From Streptomyces tropicalis (GTDB lineage Bacteria; Actinomycetota; Actinomycetes; Streptomycetales; Streptomycetaceae), in the NCBI RefSeq assembly GCF_029269835.1, contig NZ_JARJBB010000018.1:1-64000 (forward strand): a DNA stretch of 64,000 bases, read 5' to 3'. Below are positions 17,892 to 26,535 of the stretch, one piece after another. The notes below the pieces were generated by a model that saw only the letters and a program-made list of their open reading frames with translations, did not search any database and was not told where the DNA came from. Position numbers and translations under genes: made by a program. Positions within the stretch are counted from its first letter, which is position 1; every line of letters begins with the position of its first letter.

Positions 17892-18461
17892 ATGGCTTCG
17901 TTCCCCCGTTCCGCCGTCGTGGGCCTGGCCGCGCTGACGATGTCGGCGCTCGGCGCGGCGCCCGCCGAGGCCTCGGGCCCCGTCACCGGCTACACCGATC
18001 CGGCGTTCGGGGCGCAGTGCGCCTTCCACCGGTTCGGCGAGGGAGAGACACCTCCACTGAGCCTCATGGAGGCCGACCCGCTGTGCGTGGAGTACGCCAA
18101 GCGGGACATCACCGTGAGCAACGGCGGCGCGCTGCGGTTCCTGCTGGCCGAGCCCGCGCGCTTCGCCGTCGCCGTCCCCGCCTGCCGCTACTGGCAACTC
18201 GACCACTGGAGCGTGCAGGTGCGCCCGCACGGCACCGAGCTCGTGGGCTGGAACGGCAGCTACTGGTTCGACAAGAGCACCGGGACCGCCGCCGCGCGGC
18301 TGCGCAACCTGACCGTCGCGGGACAGCCCGCCACACCCGCGCACGCGGCCCGGGTGCTGCGGCCGTACGACGCGCGGCTCGCCGACGCCGTCGAGCACGC
18401 GACCCTCGGCACGAAGGTGCAGCTTCCCGCCGGCCTGCCCTGCACCGCCGCGCGCCCATGA
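17892..18461 (+). CDS. Secreted protein of unknown function in the GMC oxidoreductase operon
   Basis: An N-terminal Sec signal (residues 1-27, with cleavage near EASG) is followed by about 160 residues without a family I recognise. Four cysteines (in QCAFHRF, LCVEYAK, PACRYWQ and near the C-terminus) could form two disulfides, and several aromatic-rich strands (YWQLDHWSVQV, GWNGSYWFDK) suggest a beta-rich fold. ATG 17892 is chosen from GGAAGAGGG upstream; an in-frame ATG at 17844 has no ribosome site. It is coupled by ATGA to the next gene. Context suggests an extracellular accessory or electron-transfer partner of the oxidoreductase. Confidence 0.7.
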   Translation: MASFPRSAVVGLAALTMSALGAAPAEASGPVTGYTDPAFGAQCAFHRFGEGETPPLSLMEADPLCVEYAKRDITVSNGGALRFLLAEPARFAVAVPACRYWQLDHWSVQVRPHGTELVGWNGSYWFDKSTGTAAARLRNLTVAGQPATPAHAARVLRPYDARLADAVEHATLGTKVQLPAGLPCTAARP

Positions 18462-19114
18462 GCGGTCACCCGACACGGCGGCAGCTGGTCACGGCACTGA
18501 CGGGGGCGCTCGCCGCGGTGGCCACCGGCGGTGTCGCGCACGCGGCCCCGGCGGCGTCGGAGCCACTCGCGGGCGGCACCGTCGCCACCCTGGAGGCCTT
18601 CGCCGACACCATGGTCCCCGGTGAGAAGCGGTACGCCTCGGACCGGGCCGTCGCCGGTGCGGCGCCCGGTGCCGGAGCGGTACAGGCCGGCGCGATCGCC
18701 CTGCTGCGGCTGCCCGACCTCGGGCTGGGACCGCTGCTGCCCGAACTGGCGCTCCTGCTGAACACACGGGCCACGGCCTACGCCCTCTCCAAGGGCCGCG
18801 TACTGCTGCCGACCCAACCGCCCTTCGTCGCGCTCGACTTCGCCGACCGGACCGAGCTGGCCACCACGCTGCTGCGCCCCACCGGGGCGGACCAGCGGAT
18901 CTGGATCCTGCTGGCCCTGTTCAGCGCGGCCGCCTTCGACACCGCCGCCCAGCTGCACACCGTCGAGGCCGTGAAGGAGCGTCATCCGGGCCTGGCCTGG
19001 CTGCGCTTCCCGTCGCCGGACGCGGACGGGCTGTGGCGGTTCCCCCAGTACTCGTACGGCAGACGACTCGCGCGGGAACACCCGCGTACCACCACGGGAG
19101 GCAGCCCCGCATGA
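18458..19114 (+). CDS. DUF5987-type protein, partner subunit of a GMC oxidoreductase
   Basis: The start RRQLVTALTGALAAVATGG is a twin-arginine signal, with cleavage near AHA. The mature part resembles gluconate-dehydrogenase small-subunit-like proteins that accompany GMC enzymes: LEAFADTMVPGEK, LLRLPDLGLGPLLPELALLL, and LAWLRFPSPDADGLWRFPQYSYGR at the C-terminus. In such pairs the small subunit carries the flavin subunit through Tat, since the latter lacks its own signal, as it does here. It overlaps the upstream gene by four bases and the next gene by four. Role as an export and assembly partner is inferred. Confidence 0.75.
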   Translation: MSGHPTRRQLVTALTGALAAVATGGVAHAAPAASEPLAGGTVATLEAFADTMVPGEKRYASDRAVAGAAPGAGAVQAGAIALLRLPDLGLGPLLPELALLLNTRATAYALSKGRVLLPTQPPFVALDFADRTELATTLLRPTGADQRIWILLALFSAAAFDTAAQLHTVEAVKERHPGLAWLRFPSPDADGLWRFPQYSYGRRLAREHPRTTTGGSPA

Positions 19115-20745
19115 GCGTCACCGAACGTACCGACGTGCTGGTCGTGGGCAGCGGCTTCGGCGGCTCCATCCCCGCCTACCACCTGGCGGCCGGCGGAGCG
19201 CGGGTCGTCGTCCTCGAACGCGGACCGCATCTGGGGTCCCAGGACTTCGCCCACGACCTGCGCATGGGGAGCTACACCCGGACGGTGGACCTGGTGGAGG
19301 GCGACGGGATCACCGTGGTCGCCGGCAACTGCGTCGGCGGCTCCAGCGTGGTCTACTTCGCGGCCTCGCTGCGCGCCCCCGGCTTCGTCTTCGACCGCCA
19401 GGGCAGTCTCGGCCACCGGCTGTGGCCCTCGTCGCTGACCCGCGCGTCGCTGGACCCCTGGTACGACCGGGTCGAGGAGACGCTGCCGGTGTCCCTCCCG
19501 CGATGGGACCAGGTCCCCTACCCGGGCGGCCTGTTCGCCGCCGCCTGCACCCGTGCCGGACGCACCTGCAATCCGGTCCCGGTCGCCGTCGACCTGGACC
19601 GCTGCACCAACTGCAACTGGATGCTGAACGGCTGCCACTTCGACGCCAAGCGCTCGATGCTGCTCAACTACCTTCCGGCCGCCACCGCGGCGGGCGCCGA
19701 GATACGGGCCCTGCACGAGGCGCAGACGATCGCGCCCGCCACCACCCCCGGCTACCGCTACCGGGTCGCCTACACGGTCCTCGACGGGGACGACTACCGG
19801 GTGCCGGTGGGCGCGGGCACCATCGAGGCCAAGGTCCTGGTGCTCGCCGGCGGCGCCCTGGGCACCCCCGTGCTGCTCCAGCGTTCGGCCGCGCTGCTCG
19901 GTGGCGTGCCGAGCGCGGTGGGCCGGTACTTCTCGGGCAACGGCGACCGGGTCTCCATCGCCGACGTCGACGAGTCGAAGGTCCGCGAGCTGCTGGGCCT
20001 GCAGCGGGCACCCGGCGTGGCGTACGAGGGCTTCCCCGTGGGCAAGCCGATCGGGTCGATGTCCTTCGACCGGCTCGATCCTCAGGACCCCGAGTTCACC
20101 CGCTTCTCCCTCCAGCAGATCTACTTCCCCGGCATCACCAACATCCTGGCGCAGGCCACCGACCGTCCGGACTCCAGCTGGTTCGGGGTGGCGAAGAAGG
20201 ACCTGCGGTCCCGGTGGCGTTCCTGGCTGTCGGTCCTGGCCATGACCGAGGACGACAACGAGGGCGTGTTCGGCCCGCCGCCCGCCACCGGAAGCTTCAC
20301 CCGGGTCGCGTCCTCGGTGGGCCTGTCGACCCTGCGGCACCGGCCCACCGCCCACACCCTCCGCGGCTGGGCCGCGGCCGACGCCGAGGCGCGAGCGGTG
20401 CTCGAACGCGACGGGCTGGCCCGGGTACGCCCGTGGAGCGAGACCGTCGGCTCGCTCACCGCCCATCCCCTGGCCTCCTGCCGCATGGGTGACGACCCGG
20501 CGACCTCCGCCCTGGACGACCACAACGAACTGCGCGGCCACCCGGGCCTGTTCGTCACGGACGCGGCCGCCGTGCCCACCTCCCTGTGCGTCAATCCGTC
20601 CCTCACCGTCGCCGCGCTGGCCGAACGGGCCTGCCCGCACATCGTGGACCGCGCGGCCGAAGCGGGCGTGGCGGTGCGCTACGGGGCGCCGGCACCGGAC
20701 GGGGCGACCTCGGGGCGCCGGGGGGTGCTCGGACAGGCGCGCTGA
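19111..20745 (+). CDS. GMC-family FAD-dependent oxidoreductase
   Basis: A 544-residue flavoprotein. The FAD-binding start is VLVVGSGFGGSIPAYHLAAGG with VVLERGP. The middle has AGNCVGGSSVVYFAASLRAPG, and the C-terminal GMC block reads LTAHPLASCRMGDDP, GLFVTDAAAVPTSLCVNPS and LTVAALAERA. A cysteine cluster (CTNCNWMLNGC, near residue 170) is like that of cholesterol-oxidase-type and glucose-dehydrogenase-type enzymes. GGGAGG nine bases upstream fixes ATG 19111. No signal peptide is visible, so export with the DUF5987 partner is plausible. Substrates could be sterols, alcohols or sugars; the nearby keto-sugar-type genes favour a sugar or glycoside but do not prove it. Confidence 0.88.
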   Translation: MSVTERTDVLVVGSGFGGSIPAYHLAAGGARVVVLERGPHLGSQDFAHDLRMGSYTRTVDLVEGDGITVVAGNCVGGSSVVYFAASLRAPGFVFDRQGSLGHRLWPSSLTRASLDPWYDRVEETLPVSLPRWDQVPYPGGLFAAACTRAGRTCNPVPVAVDLDRCTNCNWMLNGCHFDAKRSMLLNYLPAATAAGAEIRALHEAQTIAPATTPGYRYRVAYTVLDGDDYRVPVGAGTIEAKVLVLAGGALGTPVLLQRSAALLGGVPSAVGRYFSGNGDRVSIADVDESKVRELLGLQRAPGVAYEGFPVGKPIGSMSFDRLDPQDPEFTRFSLQQIYFPGITNILAQATDRPDSSWFGVAKKDLRSRWRSWLSVLAMTEDDNEGVFGPPPATGSFTRVASSVGLSTLRHRPTAHTLRGWAAADAEARAVLERDGLARVRPWSETVGSLTAHPLASCRMGDDPATSALDDHNELRGHPGLFVTDAAAVPTSLCVNPSLTVAALAERACPHIVDRAAEAGVAVRYGAPAPDGATSGRRGVLGQAR

Positions 20746-20818
20746 AGGAAGGCCGGTGAACCGCGGCCGGGACGCCGTCGCCCGCCTGCGCCCACCGCGG
20801 CCGCGGGGCGGCAGCCCG

Positions 20819-20838
20819 GGGCCCGGACCGCCGGGCCC
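20819..20838 (+). terminator. Terminator after the GMC operon
   Basis: GGGCCCGG and its perfect complement flank an ACCG loop, 74 bases after the GMC stop codon. The facing gene ends at 20963, so the element may also end transcription from the other side. Confidence 0.7.
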
Positions 20839-20962
20839 TCCGTCTCGCTGTCCGTCCGAGGCCGCCCGGGCCGGTCCCTCCGTGCCCGACGGCTGCGGCG
20901 TGTGCCTCGACCGCTGACGCGGCCGTCCGCGTCCGGCCGGTCCGGCACCGGGGAGAGACGGC

Positions 20963-21499
20963 CTACCGGTCGCCGCCCTCCGCCAGGGTCTTGATCCCCG
21001 CGAGGGTGGCTTCCATTCCGGTCCGGAGGTCCTCCACGCGGAAGGCGACGATCTCCTCCTCCCGGTCCGGGTGGCTCGCGATGGCCCGGGTGAGTCCGCT
21101 GGGGCCGGGGCCGAGGAGCGCGGTCTGCCGGAGGCGGGTGCCGCCGTCCTCGGGGGCGAGGTCGTAGCGCCAGGTCGCCAGGGGCTTGGCAGGGTCCGTC
21201 GACGCGTCCCCGTAGAGGCCGCCCTCGGGGGCGGTGACGGCCCAGGCGAACGCCCGCTGGTCGTCGACCTCGATGACGTGCGAGACCGTGCGCCACTCGC
21301 CCACCAGCGTGTTGCGGTTGTGGCCCTCGAAGCGCGCGCCGACCCGGGGTCCGTCCGCGCCGTCGAGCCACGCGGTGCGCTGCAGCTCAGGGCTGAGCCG
21401 GGCCGGCAGACCGATGTCGGTCACCAGGTCCCAGACCCGCGGTACCGCCGCCTCGATGTGCACGTCGCACTGCACGCGCGGACCGTCGGCAAAACGCAT
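20963..21499 (-). CDS. SRPBCC (START/Bet v1-like) family protein
   Basis: A 178-residue protein: VQCDVHIEAAVPRVWDLVTDIGLPARLSPE at the start, then WLDGADGPRVGARFEGHN, WRTVSHVIEVD, and a long C-terminal helix RVEDLRTGMEATLAGIKTLAE. This is the helix-grip fold that holds a hydrophobic ligand; simple polyketide-cyclase-like and stress-related members are common in Streptomyces. ATG 21499 is preferred, with GGGGGACGG upstream, over an in-frame start at 21562. No partner gene is coupled. Ligand unknown. Confidence 0.82.
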   Translation of the reverse strand: MRFADGPRVQCDVHIEAAVPRVWDLVTDIGLPARLSPELQRTAWLDGADGPRVGARFEGHNRNTLVGEWRTVSHVIEVDDQRAFAWAVTAPEGGLYGDASTDPAKPLATWRYDLAPEDGGTRLRQTALLGPGPSGLTRAIASHPDREEEIVAFRVEDLRTGMEATLAGIKTLAEGGDR

Positions 21500-21831
21500 T
21501 CCGTCCCCCAGGGTGTCGCTGCTGTCCGTGAACCCGATCGATCCTTCACGACCCCGGTCCACCGCCGCAACCGGTGCGGGGTGTAGCGGGGATCACCACG
21601 CCGTGCCGGCCCGCGGGAGTCCCGGGCCCCGCCCCCGCCTCCCGTCCTGCCCCGAGCCCGGTATCCGTCCGCGAGCGGGCCGCTGCACGGCTCGGCCGGT
21701 GTCCCCGGTCGCCCGGCGGCGGCGCTCCGCGGCCCCGCGGCAGTGCCGGGTGCCGTGACGGGCGACCGCGCCGCCGCCCGTCGGACACGTCCGGGGAAAC
21801 GTGCCCCGACCGCCTGTCGCAGGAGAACACC

Positions 21832-21866
21832 GGCCCCTCCCCGCGCACCGACCGCGGGAAAGGGCC
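21832..21866 (-). terminator. Terminator of the GH55-like gene
   Basis: A stem built from GGCCC/GGGCC and an inner CCCGCG/CGCGGG around a seven-base loop lies just past the minus-strand stop at 21879. The 379-base gap 21500-21878 otherwise shows only GC-rich sequence and the upstream region of the SRPBCC gene. Confidence 0.65.
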
Positions 21867-21878
21867 ACCGTGTCCGGC

Positions 21879-23744
21879 CTACGGATACGACACCACCGTG
21901 GACGGCGTCGTCGACGTGCCCGACGTCGGCGCGCCCGTCTCGTTGATCACGTGCTCGTACTGGCCGTTGCCGCCCAGCGACACCACCAGCAGGTCGTGGA
22001 ACCTCACGCCCGGCGTGTCCGGTGCCTCGAAGCCGTGGTGCTGCACGATCGTGGGGTCGACGTCGTAGTAGCAGTAGCTGCCCAGGCCCCACGCCTCGTG
22101 GGCGGTGACCCGGTCGCCGACCTTGTACGCCGCGTATCCCTTGGTCGGGCCGTTCTGGACCGCCGCCTGGTTCGGGGCGTCGTACGCCTTCTCGTTCTGG
22201 AAGAAGACGGTGCGGCCCCGCTGGCCGTACCACTGCACGTCGTACTTGTTGAAGTGCTCCACGAACAGGCCCGTGGCCACCACGTCGTCGCCGTGGACGA
22301 CGAGGCCGTAGTCCGCGCGGTTGGTGTCCCAGCCGACGCCGGTCCCGTGGTCGGCGCGCCAGAGCCAGGTGTGGTCGACGACGGTGTGGCGGTTGTTGAT
22401 CACCATGCTGGTCGTGGCCCTCGCGGCACCCGCACCGCCGATCCGGACGAACACGTCCTGCACGGTGGTCGGGTCGGCCGAGTGGTCCTTCGACGCGCCC
22501 GGCGGGCCGACTTCGAGAAGTGTCGCGGAGGCGGCCGGTCCGGCGTCGATCAGGAATCCGGCGAGCCGTACGCCGTCGACGTCGGCGACCTTGATCACCG
22601 TGGTGCCGTTGTCCGGCACGAGGGTCGCGAAGCCCAGGCCCAGGACGACCGTCCCGGGGCGGTCCACGCGCAGCGGCCGGTCGAGGTGGTAGACGCCCGG
22701 CGTCAGCAGCAGGTGGAGCCCCTGGGCGAGGGCCTGGTCGAGGGTGGCCGCGCAGACGCCGGGCCGGGCCACGTAGAACCGCGTGAGGGGCAGCGACGTG
22801 CCCCGCGGTGTGCCGTTGCCCCAGGTGACCCCGCGCGCGCCGGTCCGCTTCTCCGGCAGGAAGACGCGGAACTCGTCGCCGTCGACGTACAGGAAGGGCT
22901 TCTCCCGGGAGACGGGCGTGGTGGCCAGGGTGGTGTACGGCGGGTTCGGGAAGCTCTGCGCGGGCGCGCCGTCGACGCCGGAGAACACCATGTTCCACAC
23001 GCCGTTGAGCCAGCCGCCGACCGCGCTGTCGCGGGTGTACCACTGCTGCTGCGAGTACGGGCCCACCTGGCCGTCGATGCGGCTGTCGGCGATGTAGCCG
23101 CCGCTCGCCCAGCCGTAGCCGGACGGTGCGAGGTCGAGGCCGCCGCGGACGTGCATGCGGCGGAAGGGCGCCGCCTGGGCCACGGCCCAGCGGTCGGTGC
23201 CGTTGGCCGGGACGAGGGCGAGGTTCTCGGCCGAACGCCAGAAGTTCTGCGTGGCGTTGCCGTTGAACCAGCCCGCGTCGACCGTGACGTCCCCGTTGAT
23301 CGTCGTGTCGTCGGGGGAGAGGCCGAGCCCGGCGATCGAGGTGTAGAAGCCGAGTTGGGCGTTCAGGCCGTGGTAGGTGCCGGGCTTGAACAGCAGTGCC
23401 CACCGTCCGGTGCCGAACTGCGCGGACTCCTGCTGCCGGAAGACGTCGTCGAGCCGGGCCTGGATGCCGGGTGTGGAGGGGTCGAACACGAGGACGTGGG
23501 GGCCGAGGTCGCCGCCGCCGGGGAGGGCGCGCGGCCGTCGGTGTACCGGCGCGGGGTGCGCGCGGCGGCCGGTGGCCGCGGCGGACGGGGCCGTCAGTCC
23601 CACCAGGGCGGGGGCGGCCAGCGCGGCGGCGCCGAGGACGGCTCTGCGGCCGGGCGTGGACGGCGGCGAGCCGGGGGATTCCGCGGAGCCGGGTCGGTCG
23701 GGGCGGTCCGCGGCACCGGAACGGCCTGGGGAGTCAGGGGGCAT
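21879..23744 (-). CDS. Secreted beta-helix glycosidase, probable GH55 exo-beta-1,3-glucanase
   Basis: A 621-residue protein with a twin-arginine signal (PGRRAVLGAAALAAPALVG) within an extended Pro/Ser-rich N-terminus. Two beta-helical halves can be seen. The first contains LLFKPGTYHGLNAQLGFYTS and DTTINGDVTVDAGWFNGNAT; the second contains LLTPGVYHLDRPLRV, NNRHTVVDHTWLWRADHG and FVEHFNKYDVQWYGQ with FFQNEKAYDAP. This layout and length match GH55 laminarinases of Streptomyces, often mis-annotated as coagulation factor 5/8 proteins. It diverges from an ABC transporter and GH1 beta-glucosidase operon, fitting beta-1,3-glucan degradation outside the cell. A palindromic operator lies 43 bases upstream. 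Family assignment is from recall, so moderately sure. Confidence 0.65.
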   Translation of the reverse strand: MPPDSPGRSGAADRPDRPGSAESPGSPPSTPGRRAVLGAAALAAPALVGLTAPSAAATGRRAHPAPVHRRPRALPGGGDLGPHVLVFDPSTPGIQARLDDVFRQQESAQFGTGRWALLFKPGTYHGLNAQLGFYTSIAGLGLSPDDTTINGDVTVDAGWFNGNATQNFWRSAENLALVPANGTDRWAVAQAAPFRRMHVRGGLDLAPSGYGWASGGYIADSRIDGQVGPYSQQQWYTRDSAVGGWLNGVWNMVFSGVDGAPAQSFPNPPYTTLATTPVSREKPFLYVDGDEFRVFLPEKRTGARGVTWGNGTPRGTSLPLTRFYVARPGVCAATLDQALAQGLHLLLTPGVYHLDRPLRVDRPGTVVLGLGFATLVPDNGTTVIKVADVDGVRLAGFLIDAGPAASATLLEVGPPGASKDHSADPTTVQDVFVRIGGAGAARATTSMVINNRHTVVDHTWLWRADHGTGVGWDTNRADYGLVVHGDDVVATGLFVEHFNKYDVQWYGQRGRTVFFQNEKAYDAPNQAAVQNGPTKGYAAYKVGDRVTAHEAWGLGSYCYYDVDPTIVQHHGFEAPDTPGVRFHDLLVVSLGGNGQYEHVINETGAPTSGTSTTPSTVVSYP

Positions 23745-23786
23745 GGGGCGGCTCTCCTGGTTCAGGAAGTGAACGACGGGGAGTGC

Positions 23787-23798
23787 GAGAGCGCTCTC
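23787..23798. promoter_or_regulatory. LacI-type operator GAGAGCGCTCTC before the GH55-like gene
   Basis: A perfect 12-base palindrome 43 bases upstream of the GH55 start. It resembles CebR/CelR operators (TGGGAGCGCTCCCA) in its central GAGCGCTC. The same core occurs upstream of the GH16 glucanase at 58928-58941. No LacI-family gene lies in the window, so the regulator must be encoded elsewhere. Confidence 0.7.
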
Positions 23799-24068
23799 TT
23801 GCCGCTGAATGGTTCATCGGCGTGAAGACATCGTCAAGACGTGCGACCGGACTTCCCCGCAGGGCACTTGATGAGGCATCAGGTGAGGCGTGTGATGGCC
23901 GGAGGCCGAAAGGGTGGGGGAGCGGTGGCCGATACCCAACCGTTGCGGAGAGGGTCCCGGATGCCCGGCGCCCCTCCCGCCGCAGGTCACCCGTCCGTCC
24001 GTCGGCGGTCGGCGGGGACCGGCGCGCACCGCCCGCCGGCGACCGCCGCGGAACCCCTGCCGCATCCC

Positions 24069-24120
24069 TTGACGGGCCCTTCGGCGACGGTTTAACTCAC
24101 GTCCTAAATTAAGCCGTGAG
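24069..24120 (+). promoter_or_regulatory. Promoter and inverted repeat of the beta-glucoside transporter operon
   Basis: TTGACG at 24069-24074 and TTTAAC at 24091-24096 (16-base spacer) form a possible -35/-10 pair. CTCACG at 24096-24101 and CGTGAG at 24115-24120 form an inverted repeat around an AT-rich 13-base centre, which would overlap the start of transcription. The wider 455-base divergent gap (23745-24199) also holds TGATG-AGG-CATCA at 23869-23881. Assignment is from pattern only. Confidence 0.45.
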
Positions 24121-24199
24121 GGTTTTGGGAGCCGAACGGGGACCCGCCTCCCGAGCCTTCTCCGGCGCCCTCGACTCCCGGAAAGGGACACCAGGAGCC

Positions 24200-25519
24200 A
24201 TGCGCAGCATCCGAGCCGCGGCCGTAGGCGCCGTCACCCTGTCTCTCGCCCTCGCCGCCTCGGCCTGCGGCGGCGGTACCTCCACCGGGGGCGGATCCGA
24301 CGACTCGTCACCGAGGACGCTCACGTACTGGGCCTCCAACCAGGGCGCGAGCATCGAGGTCGACAAGAAGGTCCTGCAACCCGAACTCGACAAGTTCCAG
24401 AAGCAGTCGGGCGTGAAGGTGAAGCTGGAGGTGGTCCCCTGGTCGGACCTGCTGAACCGCATCCTCACGGCCACGACCTCCGGCCAGGGCCCCGACGTCC
24501 TCAACATCGGCAACACCTGGAGCGCCTCCCTCCAGGCCACCGGCGCGCTGCTGCCCTGGGACGCGAGGAACTTCGCCGCCGTCGGAGGCCGGAACCGCTT
24601 CGTCGACTCCGCACTCGGCTCGACCGGCGCACCGGGCAAGGACCCGGCCGCGGTCCCGTTGTACTCGATGGCCTACGCGCTCTACTGGAACAAGAAGATC
24701 CTCGCCGACGCCGGCATCGCCAAGCCCCCGGCGACCTGGGACGAACTCGTCGCCGACGGCGCGAAGATCCGGGCCCGGGGCAAGCAGGTCCTCGGCGCCG
24801 AGGGCTCCAACCTGTCGGAGAACATCCACCACGTCTTCGTCTTCGCCCGGCAGCACGGCGCCTCGTTCTTCACCCCCGACGGCAGGCCGGACTTCGCCAA
24901 CCCCGGTACGGTCGCCGCGGTGCAGCAGTACGTCGGCCTGATGTCCAAGGACAAGGTCATCCCGCAGGGCAACGCCGAGTACGCGCAGAACCAGTCGGTG
25001 AGCGACTTCGCCAAGGGCCGTACCGCGATGCTCCTGTGGCAGTCGGCGTCGGCCAACCTGACGTCGCAGGGCATGGGCGGGGACGCCTACGGCGTCGCCC
25101 CCGTCCCGGTGCAGTCGGGCACCCCGGGCCCCGGCACCCAGGTCGACTCCATGGTCGCCGGCATCAACGTCGCGGTCTTCAAGAACACCCACAACCTGAA
25201 CGGCGCACGGCGGTTCGTGAAGTTCATGACGAGCGACACCGAGCAGAAGATCCTCAACAGGGCCTACAGCTCGATCCCGCCGGTCAGGTCCGCCCAGCAG
25301 GACCCCGCGTTCGGCGCACCCGCCGACACCGTCCTCCGGAACACCCTCGCCACCAGCTCCGCCGCACTGCCCCAGGTCGCCGACGAGTCGCAGTTCGAGA
25401 CGACGGTCGGCACGGCCGTCAAGGAACTCTTCGCCGACGCGGCCGCCGGACGCGCGGTCACCGCCGCCTCGGTGAAGGCCGCGCTGACCAAGGCCCAGCA
25501 GCAGATGCCCGCGACGTGA
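24200..25519 (+). CDS. Extracellular sugar-binding lipoprotein (CUT1 family)
   Basis: A Sec signal with lipobox ASACG near residue 18 and a Gly/Ser linker precede a large periplasmic-binding fold of about 400 residues: TLTYWASNQGASIEVDK, VPWSDLLNRILTATTSGQGPDVLNIGNTW, YALYWNKKILADAGI and the C-terminal GARRFVKFMTSDTEQKILNRAYSS. This is the maltose/cellobiose-type group. CAGGAG precedes ATG 24200. The gene starts a four-gene operon with two permeases and a GH1 beta-glucosidase, so beta-linked oligosaccharides, probably from beta-1,3-glucan, are the likely ligand. Confidence 0.9.
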   Translation: MRSIRAAAVGAVTLSLALAASACGGGTSTGGGSDDSSPRTLTYWASNQGASIEVDKKVLQPELDKFQKQSGVKVKLEVVPWSDLLNRILTATTSGQGPDVLNIGNTWSASLQATGALLPWDARNFAAVGGRNRFVDSALGSTGAPGKDPAAVPLYSMAYALYWNKKILADAGIAKPPATWDELVADGAKIRARGKQVLGAEGSNLSENIHHVFVFARQHGASFFTPDGRPDFANPGTVAAVQQYVGLMSKDKVIPQGNAEYAQNQSVSDFAKGRTAMLLWQSASANLTSQGMGGDAYGVAPVPVQSGTPGPGTQVDSMVAGINVAVFKNTHNLNGARRFVKFMTSDTEQKILNRAYSSIPPVRSAQQDPAFGAPADTVLRNTLATSSAALPQVADESQFETTVGTAVKELFADAAAGRAVTAASVKAALTKAQQQMPAT

Positions 25520-26535
25520 GCACGGGCACCCCGATGACGACCACCGTCCCCACCGGCCCCGGCACGGGCGCGCCGCCGGCCGGTGCACACACCCCCGGGG
25601 CGGCGCGCGGCCCGCGCCGCCCCGGGCGGATCCGCCGCGGCGCGCTGCCTTACCTGCTGCTCCTGCCCGCGCTGGTCCTCGAACTCCTCGTCCACCTGGT
25701 GCCGATGGCGATCGGCGTCGTGATGAGCTTCAAGCAGCTCACCCAGCTCTACATCCGCGACTGGGGCACCGCCCCCTGGTCCGGCCTCGGCAACTACCGG
25801 ATGTCGGTGGACTTCGACGCCCCCGTCGGCCAGGCGCTGCTGCACTCCTTCCTCGTCACCGTCGTCTTCACGCTGCTGTCCGTCGCCCTGTGCTGGCTGA
25901 TCGGCACGGCCGCCGCGATCTGCATGCAGGACTCCTTCCGCGGCCGCGGCCTGCTGCGCGCCCTGTTCCTGGTGCCGTACGCGCTGCCCGTCTATGCGGC
26001 CGTCATCACCTGGGTGTTCATGTTCCAGCACGACAACGGTCTGGTGAACCACGTCCTGCACGACCAGCTGCACCTCACCGGCCGGCCCACCTTCTGGCTG
26101 ATCGGCGACAACAGCTTCGTCGCCCTGCTGACCGTGTCGGTGTGGAAGGGCTGGCCGTTCGCCTTCCTCATCGTGATGGCCGGGCTGCAGAACATCCCCG
26201 GGGAGCTGTACGAGGCGGCCGCGCTGGACGGCGCCGGCCTGTGGCAGCAGATCCGCCGCATCACCCTGCCGTCCCTGCGCCCCGTCAACCAGGTCCTCGT
26301 CCTGGTGCTGTTCCTGTGGACCTTCAACGACTTCAACACGCCGTACGTGCTGTTCGGCCGGGCCGCGCCGGAGGCCGCCGACCTCATCTCGGTCCACATC
26401 TACCAGGCGTCCTTCGTCACCTGGAACTTCGGGGCCGGCTCCGCGATGTCCGTGCTGCTGCTCCTGTTCCTGCTCGTGGTGACGGGCGGCCACCTGCTGC
26501 TGACCTCGAGAGGACGGAGGAGCGCCGATGTCTGA
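25516..26535 (+). CDS. Carbohydrate ABC transporter permease 1 (CUT1, MalF-like)
   Basis: Six transmembrane segments follow a Pro/Gly-rich leader of about 45 residues. The ATPase-coupling EAA loop reads EAAALDGAGLWQQIRRITLPSL. GTG 25516 overlaps the binding-protein stop; ATG 25534 is an alternative start. Typical CUT1 features (LVPMAIGVVMSF at the start, TFNDFNTPYVLFG late) support the call. No ATPase gene is in the operon; Streptomyces CUT1 importers commonly share the MsiK ATPase encoded elsewhere. Confidence 0.92.
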   Translation: MSTGTPMTTTVPTGPGTGAPPAGAHTPGAARGPRRPGRIRRGALPYLLLLPALVLELLVHLVPMAIGVVMSFKQLTQLYIRDWGTAPWSGLGNYRMSVDFDAPVGQALLHSFLVTVVFTLLSVALCWLIGTAAAICMQDSFRGRGLLRALFLVPYALPVYAAVITWVFMFQHDNGLVNHVLHDQLHLTGRPTFWLIGDNSFVALLTVSVWKGWPFAFLIVMAGLQNIPGELYEAAALDGAGLWQQIRRITLPSLRPVNQVLVLVLFLWTFNDFNTPYVLFGRAAPEAADLISVHIYQASFVTWNFGAGSAMSVLLLLFLLVVTGGHLLLTSRGRRSADV

